Source: JALRBM01 sp964477195 (GTDB taxonomy: Bacteria; Patescibacteriota; Saccharimonadia; Saccharimonadales; Saccharimonadaceae). Taken from it: a DNA stretch of 60,481 nt. The notes below the pieces were generated by a model. That model was not told where the DNA came from. It ran no database searches and was given only the letters and a program-made list of their open reading frames with translations. Location of the stretch: positions 1 through 60,481 of the forward strand of contig CAYZCX010000007.1 in NCBI GenBank assembly GCA_964477195.1, read 5' to 3'. Shown piece by piece: positions 31,450-39,958 of this stretch; the stretch's first letter is position 1, and each line of letters starts with the position of its first letter. The position numbers and the translations under genes are program-made.

Positions 31450-31857
31450 ATGACTAACAAATCAGTAAAGACTCAACCAAAAACCGTGACGCGCTCCTCG
31501 CGAGCAGCCGCACTAAAAGCACGAGGCTCCAAGCACGTCGATGGCTTCTTTGATTTTATTCGTACGCAGGGAGTGGTGGGCCTTGCTGTTGGATTGGTGA
31601 TCGGCGGTGCGGTATCGGTTGTCGTGAAGTCGCTGGTTGATAATGTCGTCATGCCGCCGCTCGGATTTGTGCTTGGCTCAGCGGATGGCCTGAAAGGGCT
31701 TTCGCTCAATCTAGGGAAGACACTTGAAGGAAAAGATACAGTGCTCCACTACGGAACATTCCTTAATGACTTTATCAACTTCCTCGTCATTGCTCTCACG
31801 ATTTATCTTGTGGTTCATTTGCTAGGTTTTGACAAGCTCGATAAAAAGAAGGGGTGA
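31450..31857 (+). CDS. mscL: Large-conductance mechanosensitive channel
   Basis: This 135-residue membrane protein protects against hypo-osmotic lysis by opening a wide pore. The pore helix reads GVVGLAVGLVIGGAVSVVVK, with the Gly/Ala-rich pattern of TM1, and FLNDFINFLVIALTIYLVVH forms TM2. A basic 35-residue N-terminal extension (TRSSRAAALKARGSKHVDGF) precedes the normal amphipathic helix. The periplasmic loop is short. I chose the ATG at 31450, five to six bases after AAGGAG; the GTG at 31435 lacks a site. It follows argS closely. Confidence 0.93.
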   Translation: MTNKSVKTQPKTVTRSSRAAALKARGSKHVDGFFDFIRTQGVVGLAVGLVIGGAVSVVVKSLVDNVVMPPLGFVLGSADGLKGLSLNLGKTLEGKDTVLHYGTFLNDFINFLVIALTIYLVVHLLGFDKLDKKKG

Positions 31858-31860
31858 TCT

Positions 31861-32253
31861 ATGAAGAAAACCAATGAGGAATGGAAAAAGGTTCTTACAT
31901 CGGAGCAGTTTGCCGTGCTCCGCGAAAAAGCGACCGAAGCACCATTTAGCGGAGAATACGACGGATTATATGCAGACGGTGTCTACGCCTGCGCTGCATG
32001 CGGACAAGTGTTGTTTGATAGTACGACTAAGTTTGACGCCCGGTGTGGCTGGCCAAGTTTTTACGATGCTCGGGCAGGAAGTGTCATATTTCACACTGAC
32101 GATAGTTTAGGTATGGCTCGCACCGAAGTGATCTGTAGTAATTGCGGAAGTCATCTCGGACATATTTTTGAAGGTGAAGGCTTTGATACGCCATCGGATA
32201 AACGATATTGTATCAATTCACTGAGTCTCAAATTTACCCCTGATTCTGTATAA
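31861..32253 (+). CDS. msrB: Peptide methionine-R-sulfoxide reductase
   Basis: This 130-residue cytoplasmic enzyme repairs oxidised methionine. Four zinc cysteines are in YACAACGQVLFD and VICSNCGSHLGHIFEGEG. GWPSFYDAR and the catalytic Cys in KRYCINSLSLKF near residue 118 complete the MsrB signature. It starts three bases after the mscL stop, so they share a transcript. No MsrA fusion is present. Confidence 0.95.
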   Translation: MKKTNEEWKKVLTSEQFAVLREKATEAPFSGEYDGLYADGVYACAACGQVLFDSTTKFDARCGWPSFYDARAGSVIFHTDDSLGMARTEVICSNCGSHLGHIFEGEGFDTPSDKRYCINSLSLKFTPDSV

Positions 32254-32254
32254 T
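32249..32254 (+). promoter_or_regulatory. -10 box of orn inside the msrB stop region
   Basis: TATAAT overlaps the msrB stop codon and ends six bases before the orn ATG, suggesting an internal leaderless promoter. Confidence 0.5.
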
Positions 32255-32260
32255 AAATGT

Positions 32261-32806
32261 ATGAGTAAAAAAGCAACGATTCTATGGCTTGACCTTGAAA
32301 TGACAGGGCTTGATGCAAATAATGACCTTATTCTGGAAGTGGCGGCAATTGCAACTGACTGGGAGTTTAATGAAGTGGCTGTCTACGAAGGTATTATCAA
32401 AAACGAGGATATGACGCTCCAGGAGCGACTCGCGGCGAATAGTATTTTTTGGGACCAGAATCCTGAGGCGAGAGATGGTTTGTTGAAGCAAAATCAGCAC
32501 GGGAGGGATTTGACAGAGGTAGAAGATGATCTGCTGAAGTTTATGGATAAGCATTTTAAAGAAGATGCACCAGTGCTTTTGGGGGGAAACTCCATCCATA
32601 TGGATCGACGGTTCATTGTCGCACAATGGCCTCGGCTCGATGCAAGACTTCACTATCGTATGCTTGATGTCAGTGCATGGAAGGTGGTATTTGAAGGAAA
32701 GTACAAAAAGAAATTTGCCAAACCGGAGGAACATCGTGCGCTCGGCGATATCCGAGGAAGTATTATGGAACTGCAATACTACTTAGGAAAGGTGAGGGTG
32801 TCATGA
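32261..32806 (+). CDS. orn: Oligoribonuclease
   Basis: This 181-residue DEDDh 3'-5' exonuclease degrades two- to five-base RNAs, including pGpG. Exo I is LWLDLEMTGLD near residue 9, Exo II lies in VLLGGNSIHMDRRFIVAQWP and Exo III in EEHRALGDIRGSIMELQYYL with the catalytic His. It lies eight bases after msrB, behind an internal TATAAT box, and overlaps the next gene by four bases. Length is normal. Confidence 0.95.
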   Translation: MSKKATILWLDLEMTGLDANNDLILEVAAIATDWEFNEVAVYEGIIKNEDMTLQERLAANSIFWDQNPEARDGLLKQNQHGRDLTEVEDDLLKFMDKHFKEDAPVLLGGNSIHMDRRFIVAQWPRLDARLHYRMLDVSAWKVVFEGKYKKKFAKPEEHRALGDIRGSIMELQYYLGKVRVS

Positions 32807-33144
32807 CACACAAAGAGCTAGAAGAATACTTGCTTGAATTTCCGAATACCTGGCTTGATTTTCCATTTGGAGAAGGAACATCTGTATACAAAGTGGGACA
32901 TAAGGAAACGGGAGAAGGCAAGCTATTTGCCATCATCCCCAACGAGAGCAAACCGCTCCGTGTCAGTCTCAAGTGCGATCCTGTCCTTGCAGAACATCTT
33001 CGCGAAAAATACGAAACAGTGCTTCCGGGATATCATTTGAACAAAAAACATTGGAACACAATTATTTGTACGGGTCAGTTACCCGACGATGAGATAAAAG
33101 ATTTGGCGCGACTAAGTTACAGACTTGTTGCGGGAATCGCTTAG
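32803..33144 (+). CDS. MmcQ/YjbR-family protein
   Basis: This 113-residue protein matches the MmcQ/YjbR family: it opens HKELEEYLLEFPNTWLDFPF and has FAIIPNESKPLRVSLKCDP, VLPGYHLNKKHWNTI and a final helix. The fold is CyaY-like and is suspected to bind DNA; the cellular role is unknown. It overlaps orn by four bases (ATGA). It converges on the following minus-strand gene, also overlapping it by four bases. Confidence 0.85.
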   Translation: MTHKELEEYLLEFPNTWLDFPFGEGTSVYKVGHKETGEGKLFAIIPNESKPLRVSLKCDPVLAEHLREKYETVLPGYHLNKKHWNTIICTGQLPDDEIKDLARLSYRLVAGIA

Positions 33145-33743
33145 TTGCTTTTGTCGTTAAATTCGCTGAAGGTTTGTTTGATAGGCTGAAGATTTTCATC
33201 GGTTTTTAAGAGAAAATCCTTGAGTGATTTACTAGACGTATGATCGTAGATGTCGCCCATGAGCGCTGAAGTCGCATCGAGCTGGTATGCCATTTCCCGT
33301 GAGTAGGTGCGATCAAAAACTGCGTTGAGACGGGCGTCTTCGAGCTTGGCCTTGAGAGCTGTTCCATCTTCTTTGGCTGAAATCGTTTTATCGAGATTTT
33401 TTACATCGACACCGTTGTTTTTTAGGGGTTCTGCAATATCGCGGTTGGCGTTGGCGAGAAAAATATTAAAGCTACTATTTGTCGCACGGAGCGCGCCGCT
33501 TTTGATATTGGCTTGATTTTTTTTACTAATATCTTGCAGTGTAATCATGCGGGCGGCCAGAGTTTGCATTTTGTCTTTTGGTCCACCACTTGATGAACTA
33601 AAGATGAAGAGAAGAGCAACAATAACCACAAGGATACCGCCACCGATAAGAAATAGAAACTTTTTATCCATACCAGCTTTGGGCTGCTGGGGAGCAATCT
33701 GATTAAGATAATCGATAGGATATTGGTTTTGCTCTGGGTTCAT
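33141..33743 (-). CDS. Unknown single-pass membrane protein
   Basis: The 200-residue protein has a short Gln/Pro-rich cytoplasmic head, one membrane segment (KKFLFLIGGGILVVIVALLF) near residues 27-48 and a helical external domain of about 145 residues (MQTLAARMITLQDISKKNQA). This would be anchored on the outer face. No catalytic motif is visible. Similar head-TM-tail proteins occur twice more in this window (37413 and 45168). It overlaps the converging YjbR-like gene by four bases. Confidence 0.72.
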   Translation of the reverse strand: MNPEQNQYPIDYLNQIAPQQPKAGMDKKFLFLIGGGILVVIVALLFIFSSSSGGPKDKMQTLAARMITLQDISKKNQANIKSGALRATNSSFNIFLANANRDIAEPLKNNGVDVKNLDKTISAKEDGTALKAKLEDARLNAVFDRTYSREMAYQLDATSALMGDIYDHTSSKSLKDFLLKTDENLQPIKQTFSEFNDKSN

Positions 33744-33788
33744 ACTGCTTGTATTTAACCATATCGTGTGAATAATCTCTAGGCTTCA

Positions 33789-33824
33789 GGTGGAGCACTC
33801 GTCGCGTCAGACGAATGCTCCACC
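33789..33824 (-). terminator. Hairpin after the alpha/beta-hydrolase cassette gene
   Basis: GGTGGAGCA pairs with TGCTCCACC around an 18-base region that can itself pair partly. The minus-strand T-run is poor. Confidence 0.6.
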
Positions 33825-33836
33825 AAAAGACCGTAC

Positions 33837-34421
33837 TTAGATGGAACGGGCAATTGCATGTAAGTATGCTTGGCCGGCCGGATTGTGCTGAGCACCGATC
33901 GCTTCCACGAGTTGAACTCTGTCGAGTCCGAGTTTGGCACTGAGAATTTCGTACGTCTCGTGAACGCGAAAAGCAAGTTCCGGATATTGCTTGGCTTCAA
34001 GATCGCCGAGTATGAGCAAGGTTGTACAGCCGATGGTTGCGACCAGTGTCCCAAAAGACACCTGACCGAGCGACTCCACTACCCGCGCACCTAGGTGATC
34101 TCTCGTCTTCTGAGTGAAGCGGGGAATATCTTCAGCAAAGCGGCCAGAGAGCGACATGAGCCACAGGGCATATGGGTTGCTCTCGGCAGCTAGCGCAAAC
34201 GCGGTGACAGCTCCAAGAGAATGGCCTGCCAGAATCACCTCTTTGGGGTCATAGTAGGCATACGCCATTCGAGCCTGCTCTATCCAGTCGTCAAATGTCG
34301 TGCCGTTCCAATCAATCATGCCAAATTTTGCATGATACCCTTTCTCCTCGATGCACCCCAGAACGGGGCGGCATTTTTCTTCTGTGCTTTTGAATCCGGG
34401 GAAGAACAGTACGGTCTTCAC
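33837..34421 (-). CDS. Small alpha/beta-hydrolase (cassette gene)
   Basis: This 194-residue cytoplasmic protein opens KTVLFFPGFKSTEEKCRPVL and carries the nucleophile elbow ILAGHSLGAVTAFALA near residue 85. A late Asp (LLILGDLEAKQYPE) and His (IGAQHNPAGQAYLH) complete a likely Ser-Asp-His triad. The substrate is unknown. I chose the GTG at 34421, because TTGACA at 34452-34457 and TTTATA at 34428-34433 place the transcript start at this codon, making it leaderless; the longer frame to 34457 would overlap the promoter. GC-rich codons and a hairpin after the stop match the cassette group. Confidence 0.78.
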   Translation of the reverse strand: MKTVLFFPGFKSTEEKCRPVLGCIEEKGYHAKFGMIDWNGTTFDDWIEQARMAYAYYDPKEVILAGHSLGAVTAFALAAESNPYALWLMSLSGRFAEDIPRFTQKTRDHLGARVVESLGQVSFGTLVATIGCTTLLILGDLEAKQYPELAFRVHETYEILSAKLGLDRVQLVEAIGAQHNPAGQAYLHAIARSI

Positions 34422-34474
34422 AAAAACTATAAAACTGTATGCGTATACATTTGTCAATAGTCTTACAGAGGTGA

Positions 34475-34480
34475 TATAAT
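34475..34480 (+). promoter_or_regulatory. -10 box of dnaG (leaderless start)
   Basis: TATAAT ends six bases before the dnaG ATG. The divergent hydrolase promoter lies just upstream. Confidence 0.6.
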
Positions 34481-34486
34481 AAATCT

Positions 34487-36232
34487 ATGCAGGATGCCAA
34501 GGAAGAAGTACGGGCACGGCTCAATATCGAGGATGTGATAGGGGAATACGTTCAGCTGAAACGAGCTGGGCGTAATTTTAAAGGTCTCAGTCCTTTTTCC
34601 GGTGAAAAGACACCAAGTTTTTATGTGAGTCCCGACAAGCATATTTGGCATGATTTTTCTTCAAATAAGGGTGGTGATGTATTTAGCTTTGTCATGGAAG
34701 TCGAGGGAATGGAGTTTCGCGAAGCTCTCGAACATCTCGCCAGACGTGCAGGCGTTGAACTTTCGCAGTACGAGTCAAAAAACAGTGGTGAGATTGCTAA
34801 GCGAAAGAAGCGCCTATTTGCCGCGAACGAACTTGCAGCATCATATTTTCAACATAGTTTGTTAAAAAATAACCATGCACTTGAATATGTCGTGAAAACT
34901 CGGAGGTTGAGTAAGGAAATTATTCAACAATTCAAAATCGGCTATGCGCCAGCGTCGGGTGATGCGCTGGTACAATTCCTCGTTAAAAAAGGTTTCAACA
35001 AAAAAGAGCTCAGCGATGCTGGTTTGACAAACAGATTCGGAGGCGACTTGTTCCGAGGTCGCATGATGGTTCCTCTCATGGATCCCACGGGGCAAGTGGT
35101 AGGATTTACAGGTCGTATTTTGGTTGATGATCCAAACGCTCCAAAGTATCTCAATACACCCCAGACGCTTCTCTATGACAAAGGTCGTCATGTGTTTGGC
35201 TTATCTCAGGCAAAGGAGTCGATCCGAACCGGTGATTATGCGGTAGTGGTCGAAGGAAATATGGATGTCGTGAGCAGTCATCAGGCAAGTGTAAGGCCGG
35301 TGGTGGCTACTGCTGGCACGGCCATGACCGAATATCATCTTCGTGCGCTTCGGCGATTAACAGGGAATATCCGATTGGCGTTTGACGGCGATAAAGCCGG
35401 ACTCGCTGCAACTGAACGGGCGATACCAATTGCCAGTCATGTGGGCGTGGACCTAAGAATTATTACACTTCCAGGCGAGGCAAAGGATCCCGATGAGCTT
35501 ATCCAAAAAGATGTCACACTGTGGCAAAAAGCTATTGATGCGGCAGTTCCGGCAGTCGACTGGCTCCTTGATCAATATAAAGAACGGGAAGACATCACAT
35601 CGGCGACGGGTAAACGAACATTTACATCGGCTGCACTCGCGGTCATCGGAGGATTAAGTGATCCAGTAGAGCGCGATCACTATGAGCAAAAGATTGCCGC
35701 CATGGTGGGCTCGTCTCTCGAAGCCGTCCGCGCAAAACTGGAACGATCCAGGAATAAAGAGCCTGTTATGAAAAAAGTTGTCACCTCGAGTAGTGAGCCA
35801 CCAACTTCTGATGCAGTGTCATATCAGGATAATCTCTTGGCGGTTGCTTTGACCGATGAACCCAGCCAAGACCTATTCAAGAATATCGAAATGACAATTT
35901 TTGCAGGTGAAGAGCGGCGAGCTGTCGCGAGTTTTCTTCAAAAAAATCCCCGAACCAAGGTGATAGATACACCTGAGGACTTGAAAAAATACGATACCTA
36001 TGTGAAAATACTATTATTAAAGGCCGACGCTCGCTATGCCGATTGGAATGACTATGATCGTTACCAAGAAACGGCTCGATTGCTCCGCCAAACCGTAAAT
36101 GAACACAAGAAACAAACGCGCGATCAACTAACCAACCAATTAAGAGAAGCAGAAGAGCAGGGTGACGATGACAAAGCTGGAACGCTTCGTACACAACTCA
36201 ATGCACTAATAAAGGAGATTTCTCGTGGCTAA
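34487..36232 (+). CDS. dnaG: DNA primase without zinc ligands in its CHC2 domain
   Basis: This 581-residue protein synthesises replication primers. The N-terminal domain aligns well with bacterial DnaG (NFKGLSPFSGEKTPSFYVSP, then HIWHDFSSNKGGDVFSFVME), but the four zinc-binding residues are replaced: CPFH is SPFS, and the later HCFGC is HDFSS. The core is intact: DPTGQVVGFTGRILVDD, the TOPRIM stretch AVVVEGNMDVVSSHQ near residue 253 and RLAFDGDKAGLAATERA near residue 300. The C-terminal helical part resembles a helicase-binding domain. The gene overlaps rpoD by eight bases, a remnant of the macromolecular synthesis operon. Confidence 0.95.
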   Translation: MQDAKEEVRARLNIEDVIGEYVQLKRAGRNFKGLSPFSGEKTPSFYVSPDKHIWHDFSSNKGGDVFSFVMEVEGMEFREALEHLARRAGVELSQYESKNSGEIAKRKKRLFAANELAASYFQHSLLKNNHALEYVVKTRRLSKEIIQQFKIGYAPASGDALVQFLVKKGFNKKELSDAGLTNRFGGDLFRGRMMVPLMDPTGQVVGFTGRILVDDPNAPKYLNTPQTLLYDKGRHVFGLSQAKESIRTGDYAVVVEGNMDVVSSHQASVRPVVATAGTAMTEYHLRALRRLTGNIRLAFDGDKAGLAATERAIPIASHVGVDLRIITLPGEAKDPDELIQKDVTLWQKAIDAAVPAVDWLLDQYKEREDITSATGKRTFTSAALAVIGGLSDPVERDHYEQKIAAMVGSSLEAVRAKLERSRNKEPVMKKVVTSSSEPPTSDAVSYQDNLLAVALTDEPSQDLFKNIEMTIFAGEERRAVASFLQKNPRTKVIDTPEDLKKYDTYVKILLLKADARYADWNDYDRYQETARLLRQTVNEHKKQTRDQLTNQLREAEEQGDDDKAGTLRTQLNALIKEISRG

Positions 36233-37352
36233 AGATGAAAAACCTGTTGTTGAAGACGACAAAGTAGTAGATGCGAGCGGCGGTCCGTTAAGTGATCTTG
36301 ACGAACCCGCGCTCGATGAACTCATCGACGAGGAAGAAGACGACGTCGATGCACTAAATAATACCGAGTATTTTGACGATATATCAGATGATAGTGTTCG
36401 TCTGTACTTGCGTGAAATTGGTAAAATTCCACTTCTAAATGCCGAAGAAGAGCTTTCCCTTGCTCAAAAGGTAGTGGCAAACCGCGACGAGCTAGCAGAA
36501 GTACAGTCTCGGATGACGGCTATTAACGAAGAAACAGATGAGCTTGATGATAAGTCCCAGAAAATTCCAAAAAAGCTGTTAGACGAATACGAAACACTTC
36601 GCACTCGCGCTGCTAAGCTCAGCCGGCCAAAGGATAAAATGGCTGAAGCAAACATGCGTCTCGTCGTCTCTATCGCCAAGCGTTATAGCGGACGTGGTCT
36701 TGATTTCCTCGACCTCATCCAAGAGGGAAATACAGGTCTTCTTCGTGCTGTTGAAAAGTTTGATCCAGATAAAGGCTTTAAATTCAGTACCTACGCTACC
36801 TGGTGGATTCGTCAGGCGATTACTCGTGCGATTGCTGACCAAGCCCGAACGATTCGTATTCCGGTCCACATGGTAGAGACGATCAACAAGCTACTTCGCA
36901 CTCAGCGTCGTATGACTCAGGAACTCAATCGTGAGCCATCAATCGAAGAACTTGCAAAAGAACTCGAGATGGAGCCTGAGAAGGTTGAATATGTCATGAA
37001 AATCAAGCAAGACATCACCAGTCTTGACGCCGGTGTCGGTCGAGATGGGGAAGAGGAAGACTCAGTGCTTGCCGACTTCATCGAAGACGAAGATGGCCCA
37101 AGTCCAGAAGATTCTGCCGCTAATCAGCTTCTCAAAGAACAAGTCCAGTCGATCCTTTCGACACTTTCTGAGCGTGAGCAAAAGATTATAAAAATGCGAT
37201 TTGGTCTTGAGAATGGAAAAAGCCACACGCTCGAAGAAGTGGGGCAAGAATTTGCCGTGACTCGTGAGCGTATTCGCCAGATCGAAGCCAAAGCACTTGC
37301 AAAACTTCGCAAGCACAAAGACGCCAAAAAGCTCCACGATTACATCGGATAA
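36225..37352 (+). CDS. rpoD: Primary sigma factor
   Basis: This 375-residue sigma-70 protein directs RNA polymerase to promoters. After a short acidic head in place of region 1.1, region 1.2 is VRLYLREIGKIPLLNAEEEL and region 2 is AKRYSGRGLDFLDLIQEGNT with FKFSTYATWWIRQAITRAIA. Region 3 is IPVHMVETINKLLR, and region 4 ends with the helix-turn-helix EVGQEFAVTRERIRQIEAKA. These regions read TATAAT and TTGACA, matching the promoters seen here. It overlaps dnaG by eight bases and is co-transcribed with it. Confidence 0.96.
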   Translation: MAKDEKPVVEDDKVVDASGGPLSDLDEPALDELIDEEEDDVDALNNTEYFDDISDDSVRLYLREIGKIPLLNAEEELSLAQKVVANRDELAEVQSRMTAINEETDELDDKSQKIPKKLLDEYETLRTRAAKLSRPKDKMAEANMRLVVSIAKRYSGRGLDFLDLIQEGNTGLLRAVEKFDPDKGFKFSTYATWWIRQAITRAIADQARTIRIPVHMVETINKLLRTQRRMTQELNREPSIEELAKELEMEPEKVEYVMKIKQDITSLDAGVGRDGEEEDSVLADFIEDEDGPSPEDSAANQLLKEQVQSILSTLSEREQKIIKMRFGLENGKSHTLEEVGQEFAVTRERIRQIEAKALAKLRKHKDAKKLHDYIG

Positions 37353-37412
37353 ATCCTCTCTCGGTCCCTATGATATGATAAGAGCATAAGCAGTGTTCGG
37401 AGGATATATCAT

Positions 37413-38747
37413 ATGGAACCAGGGCAAAATACCCCCACGTCACCACAATCTTCGATGCCAGGGGAGGCATCGCCAGAAAAGCCAAAAAGTCACGCAAAAC
37501 TTATTATTGCGATTGTTGTTGGTGTCATCGTTATTTTTGCGGGGGCGATCATTGCTCTTGTAGCATTGTTCTCACAGAGCAACGCGCCAAAAACAGGGCG
37601 TGATCCGGCATTTTATTATGATCGTCCAGGGTATGACCCGAAGGAGCTCGGAGCAGCAATTGGCGACCCATTGGCACTCACCTCAACAAAAACTGGCAAA
37701 GTATATACATCAGAGTCGCACCAGGTTATGTATGCCTGTAATATTATTAGTCTGAATGATTTAAATACGGCCAAAGCGTATGTCGCGGCACGAAATGATG
37801 CTAAAGGGGTAGAGACAACCTACATCGATGGCGTAGGAGTGAAGGGGGTGGAGCCAAACGAGTACACCCTTCCATCGCCAAGTGAGGATAATAAGTGTCA
37901 GTATAGTTTGCAGTCAGAAGGATTTCTCGAAGTAAGTGTCTATCAGCCGCCTTTTACGACGCAAGAAGCGACTTCTCATGAATTAGAGCGTAACTATACT
38001 AAGACCGAGAGCATTGAGGGGGCTGATCTTTATGAGGATAAAGATAACAAGCATGGGGCATATCGATATATGCTGGCACTAGGTGACAAGACAGTTCAGG
38101 TGCTGTTTAACGGCACACTCGGATATGATTCCAAAGAGCAGCAACGAGGACTCTTGGAAATTGCAGCAAAGAATATGAAAACACTTGCCGCCTCACCAAA
38201 GGGCGCACCGGTCTTTACTTACGAGAGCCCTACCTATAAAAAGCAATTTGCTCGCGCATGTGACCTCATGACCAACGATGATATAAAGAGCCTGACGGGA
38301 AATGACGCAAGTATATATGCAACCGAATCATGGGCAAGCAGCACAGGGGTATTGCCAGTAGACGGAACACTCTATAATTCGATTCAAACAGCCTGTACCC
38401 GACAAAATACAGGGGTAGGTTCGGCACTTCTTTCGGGCCCATTTGACCAAGAGCTCGAAATGATTGTGACGAGTTTTAGCGGTGATGAAGCCGCGAAATA
38501 TGTCATGAAAAATACCGGGGAAGACGTGAAAGACAAAGTGGAGATGCAGGTGGGCGACGAGGGATTTGCTTACCGTGATGGTGCTGACCAAAATACAGTA
38601 TTTTTCCGTCAAGGCCGCTTCATCATAGATCTGATGTTTGACCGTACGGCACAAAAGAACGCCGGACTTGAGGATACGGCTGCCATGGTGAAAAAACTGA
38701 CGCCATATGCAGAGCAAGTAGCGATAAGACTCAAAAAAATGGAATAA
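37413..38747 (+). CDS. Unknown single-pass membrane protein with large outer domain
   Basis: The 444-residue protein has a Pro/Ser-rich cytoplasmic head, one membrane segment (LIIAIVVGVIVIFAGAIIAL, residues 30-52) and about 390 external residues. The outer part seems to repeat: a half starting near residue 85 and another near residue 285 each contain a conserved Cys region (YACNIISLNDLNTA and FARACDLMTNDDIKSLTG), then a later Cys (CQYSLQ and CTRQNTG). This suggests two related domains with disulfides. CGGAGGATATATC precedes the ATG. It may be a surface or envelope protein; no function is assigned. Confidence 0.78.
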   Translation: MEPGQNTPTSPQSSMPGEASPEKPKSHAKLIIAIVVGVIVIFAGAIIALVALFSQSNAPKTGRDPAFYYDRPGYDPKELGAAIGDPLALTSTKTGKVYTSESHQVMYACNIISLNDLNTAKAYVAARNDAKGVETTYIDGVGVKGVEPNEYTLPSPSEDNKCQYSLQSEGFLEVSVYQPPFTTQEATSHELERNYTKTESIEGADLYEDKDNKHGAYRYMLALGDKTVQVLFNGTLGYDSKEQQRGLLEIAAKNMKTLAASPKGAPVFTYESPTYKKQFARACDLMTNDDIKSLTGNDASIYATESWASSTGVLPVDGTLYNSIQTACTRQNTGVGSALLSGPFDQELEMIVTSFSGDEAAKYVMKNTGEDVKDKVEMQVGDEGFAYRDGADQNTVFFRQGRFIIDLMFDRTAQKNAGLEDTAAMVKKLTPYAEQVAIRLKKME

Positions 38748-38756
38748 TTCGACGCA

Positions 38757-38804
38757 TGAAAAAGCCCGCTGAGAAGCGGAGTCGGGAATATTTCCGGCGG
38801 GCTT
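38757..38804 (-). terminator. Terminator between convergent units
   Basis: AAGCCCGC pairs with GCGGGCTT, with an inner CGGGAATATTTCCGG-like stem. A minus-strand T-run (CTTTTTC) makes it a good terminator for the minus-strand cassette. Confidence 0.8.
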
Positions 38805-38819
38805 CCTCTAGGCGGGCAT

Positions 38820-39125
38820 CTATCGTCTAAGGCGAAGGAGTTCTCCGTCGAGGGCGATCGCGGTGGGCCAGCAGGAGAGGCCCTCCTGCATCCATGTGCA
38901 CCACAAGGATCTCGTCGGATGCGCCAAGGTGAACTCGTTCTCCAGCTGTTGGGGGAGGCGGAAGTAACGGGAGTCCATCGCGCCCTGGCAGCGGAAATTA
39001 CCCTCTGCGTCCAGGTGGAACAAGAACCGCATCACGTCCTTGGTGATGGGTTCCACGCTTCCTTCCTCGTAGACGTGGACCCTCTTGACTTCGGTAGCCA
39101 GTGATCGAATTTCCAGTTCGTCCAT
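38820..39125 (-). CDS. Unknown 101-residue cassette protein
   Basis: I do not recognise this small acidic protein (begins MDELEIRSLATEVKRVHVYE). MRFLFHLDAEGNFRCQGAMD and LWCTWMQEGLSCWPTAIAL suggest a small beta-rich domain with three cysteines. I chose the ATG at 39125, eight bases after AGGAG; the GTG at 39134 would abut the ribosome site. AT-rich sequence with TTGACA-like and TAAAGT elements lies upstream at about 39150-39185. A terminator follows the stop. Confidence 0.6.
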   Translation of the reverse strand: MDELEIRSLATEVKRVHVYEEGSVEPITKDVMRFLFHLDAEGNFRCQGAMDSRYFRLPQQLENEFTLAHPTRSLWCTWMQEGLSCWPTAIALDGELLRLRR

Positions 39126-39239
39126 GACGGACACTCCTAATCGCGTAGGTTTACTTTTATTTAAACATTAAAGTTATCAAATGTCAATAGCTTGGTAATT
39201 TATTACTTACCTTGTATTGCCATTTAGCCCTGGATTTAA

Positions 39240-39273
39240 GATAGCCCATCGTGAATTTTCACGATGGGCTATC
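39240..39273 (-). terminator. Long perfect hairpin after the 69-residue gene
   Basis: The 16-base arm GATAGCCCATCGTGAA pairs perfectly with its complement at 39258-39273 around two bases. The minus-strand tail is TTAAATCC, so the T-run is weak. Confidence 0.75.
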
Positions 39274-39301
39274 CAGATTACGATGAGGCCGGCGACGGCA
39301 T

Positions 39302-39511
39302 CTAGGCGGTTTCGCCCGTCGGCTCGTACTTCTGCACGAACTCGGTGAGGCCGATCTCGGTGTAGGGGAAGGTGGGGTCGGAGGGTCGCCACTCCAGCTT
39401 GACTTTGCCGGTAGCCGGATCGATGCCCACGATCTTGACGCGACGTCCGTCCATGAGGCTCTTGGACTTCCACACCTGACGAGGAGTGATTTGAAGCTCG
39501 TTCGAGTACAA
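39302..39511 (-). CDS. Unknown 69-residue cassette protein
   Basis: I do not recognise this small protein. It contains RRVKIVGIDPATGKVKLEWR followed by a Pro-rich turn and a short helix (GLTEFVQKYEPTGET), suggesting a small beta barrel such as an SH3- or KOW-like domain. The TTG at 39511 lies six bases after AGAGG. An overlapping frame from an ATG three codons upstream in another register gives a low-quality Arg/Ser-rich product and was rejected. GC-rich codons and a perfect hairpin after the stop match the cassette group. Confidence 0.6.
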   Translation of the reverse strand: MYSNELQITPRQVWKSKSLMDGRRVKIVGIDPATGKVKLEWRPSDPTFPYTEIGLTEFVQKYEPTGETA

Positions 39512-39607
39512 CGCATACCTCTTTCATCGATACATATCTGGCTGCATAACAATAGTATATTTAGTCTGCATTGTCAATATTATTATTGGAGGAATAAGCC
39601 AAATGTA

Positions 39608-39636
39608 TTGACTTATTTACAATATTGTGATATATT
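39608..39636 (+). promoter_or_regulatory. Promoter of the 68-residue basic protein gene
   Basis: TTGACT, 17 bases and TATATT, 33 bases before the start codon. Confidence 0.7.
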
Positions 39637-39669
39637 GCTTTTAAGTAGATCACTACTGAGGAGGAAGCA

Positions 39670-39876
39670 ATGGCCAGGGACAAGACCACCGTTTCGGTGT
39701 TCGTCGCCGCCAAGACCTACTTCAACGAGCGCAGCCGCGACTACGCCGGCGGCCCCGGCTACAGCGGTGCACCGTCGCTCCAGCAGCTGCCGGGTTCGGC
39801 CGCGAACCGGCGTCGCCTCAAGGGTGGCAACCGCCTCCGTCCCCAGGACGGTCGCAACATCCGCATCGCCGCCTGA
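39670..39876 (+). CDS. Unknown 68-residue basic protein (cassette gene)
   Basis: I do not recognise this protein. It begins ARDKTTVSVFVAAKTYFNER and continues as a Gly-, Arg- and Pro-rich, probably disordered segment (NRRRLKGGNRLRPQDGRNIR). The positive charge suggests nucleic-acid or polyanion binding. GAGGAGGAAGCA precedes the ATG. It is the most GC-rich gene of the area, at odds with the AT-rich promoter region and with the kinase gene beside it. A strong hairpin terminator follows. Confidence 0.6.
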   Translation: MARDKTTVSVFVAAKTYFNERSRDYAGGPGYSGAPSLQQLPGSAANRRRLKGGNRLRPQDGRNIRIAA

Positions 39877-39928
39877 TCCACTTTTCAACCTACCCTCGTG
39901 GTAGAGGAGCCACCTTCCCGGTGGCAAC

Positions 39929-39957
39929 AGCCCGTAGCAATACGGGCTGCTCTTTTG
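39929..39957 (+). terminator. Terminator of the 68-residue gene
   Basis: AGCCCGTA pairs with TACGGGCT around GCAA, followed by GCTCTTTTGTC. A second small GCCACC/GGTGGC stem precedes it. Confidence 0.82.
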
Positions 39958-39958
39958 T

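Noticed and set aside
39491..39904. 137-codon plus-strand frame over the basic-protein gene
   Set aside because: It is an alternative frame of GC-rich sequence crossing a promoter; the 68-residue frame has the ribosome site and promoter spacing.
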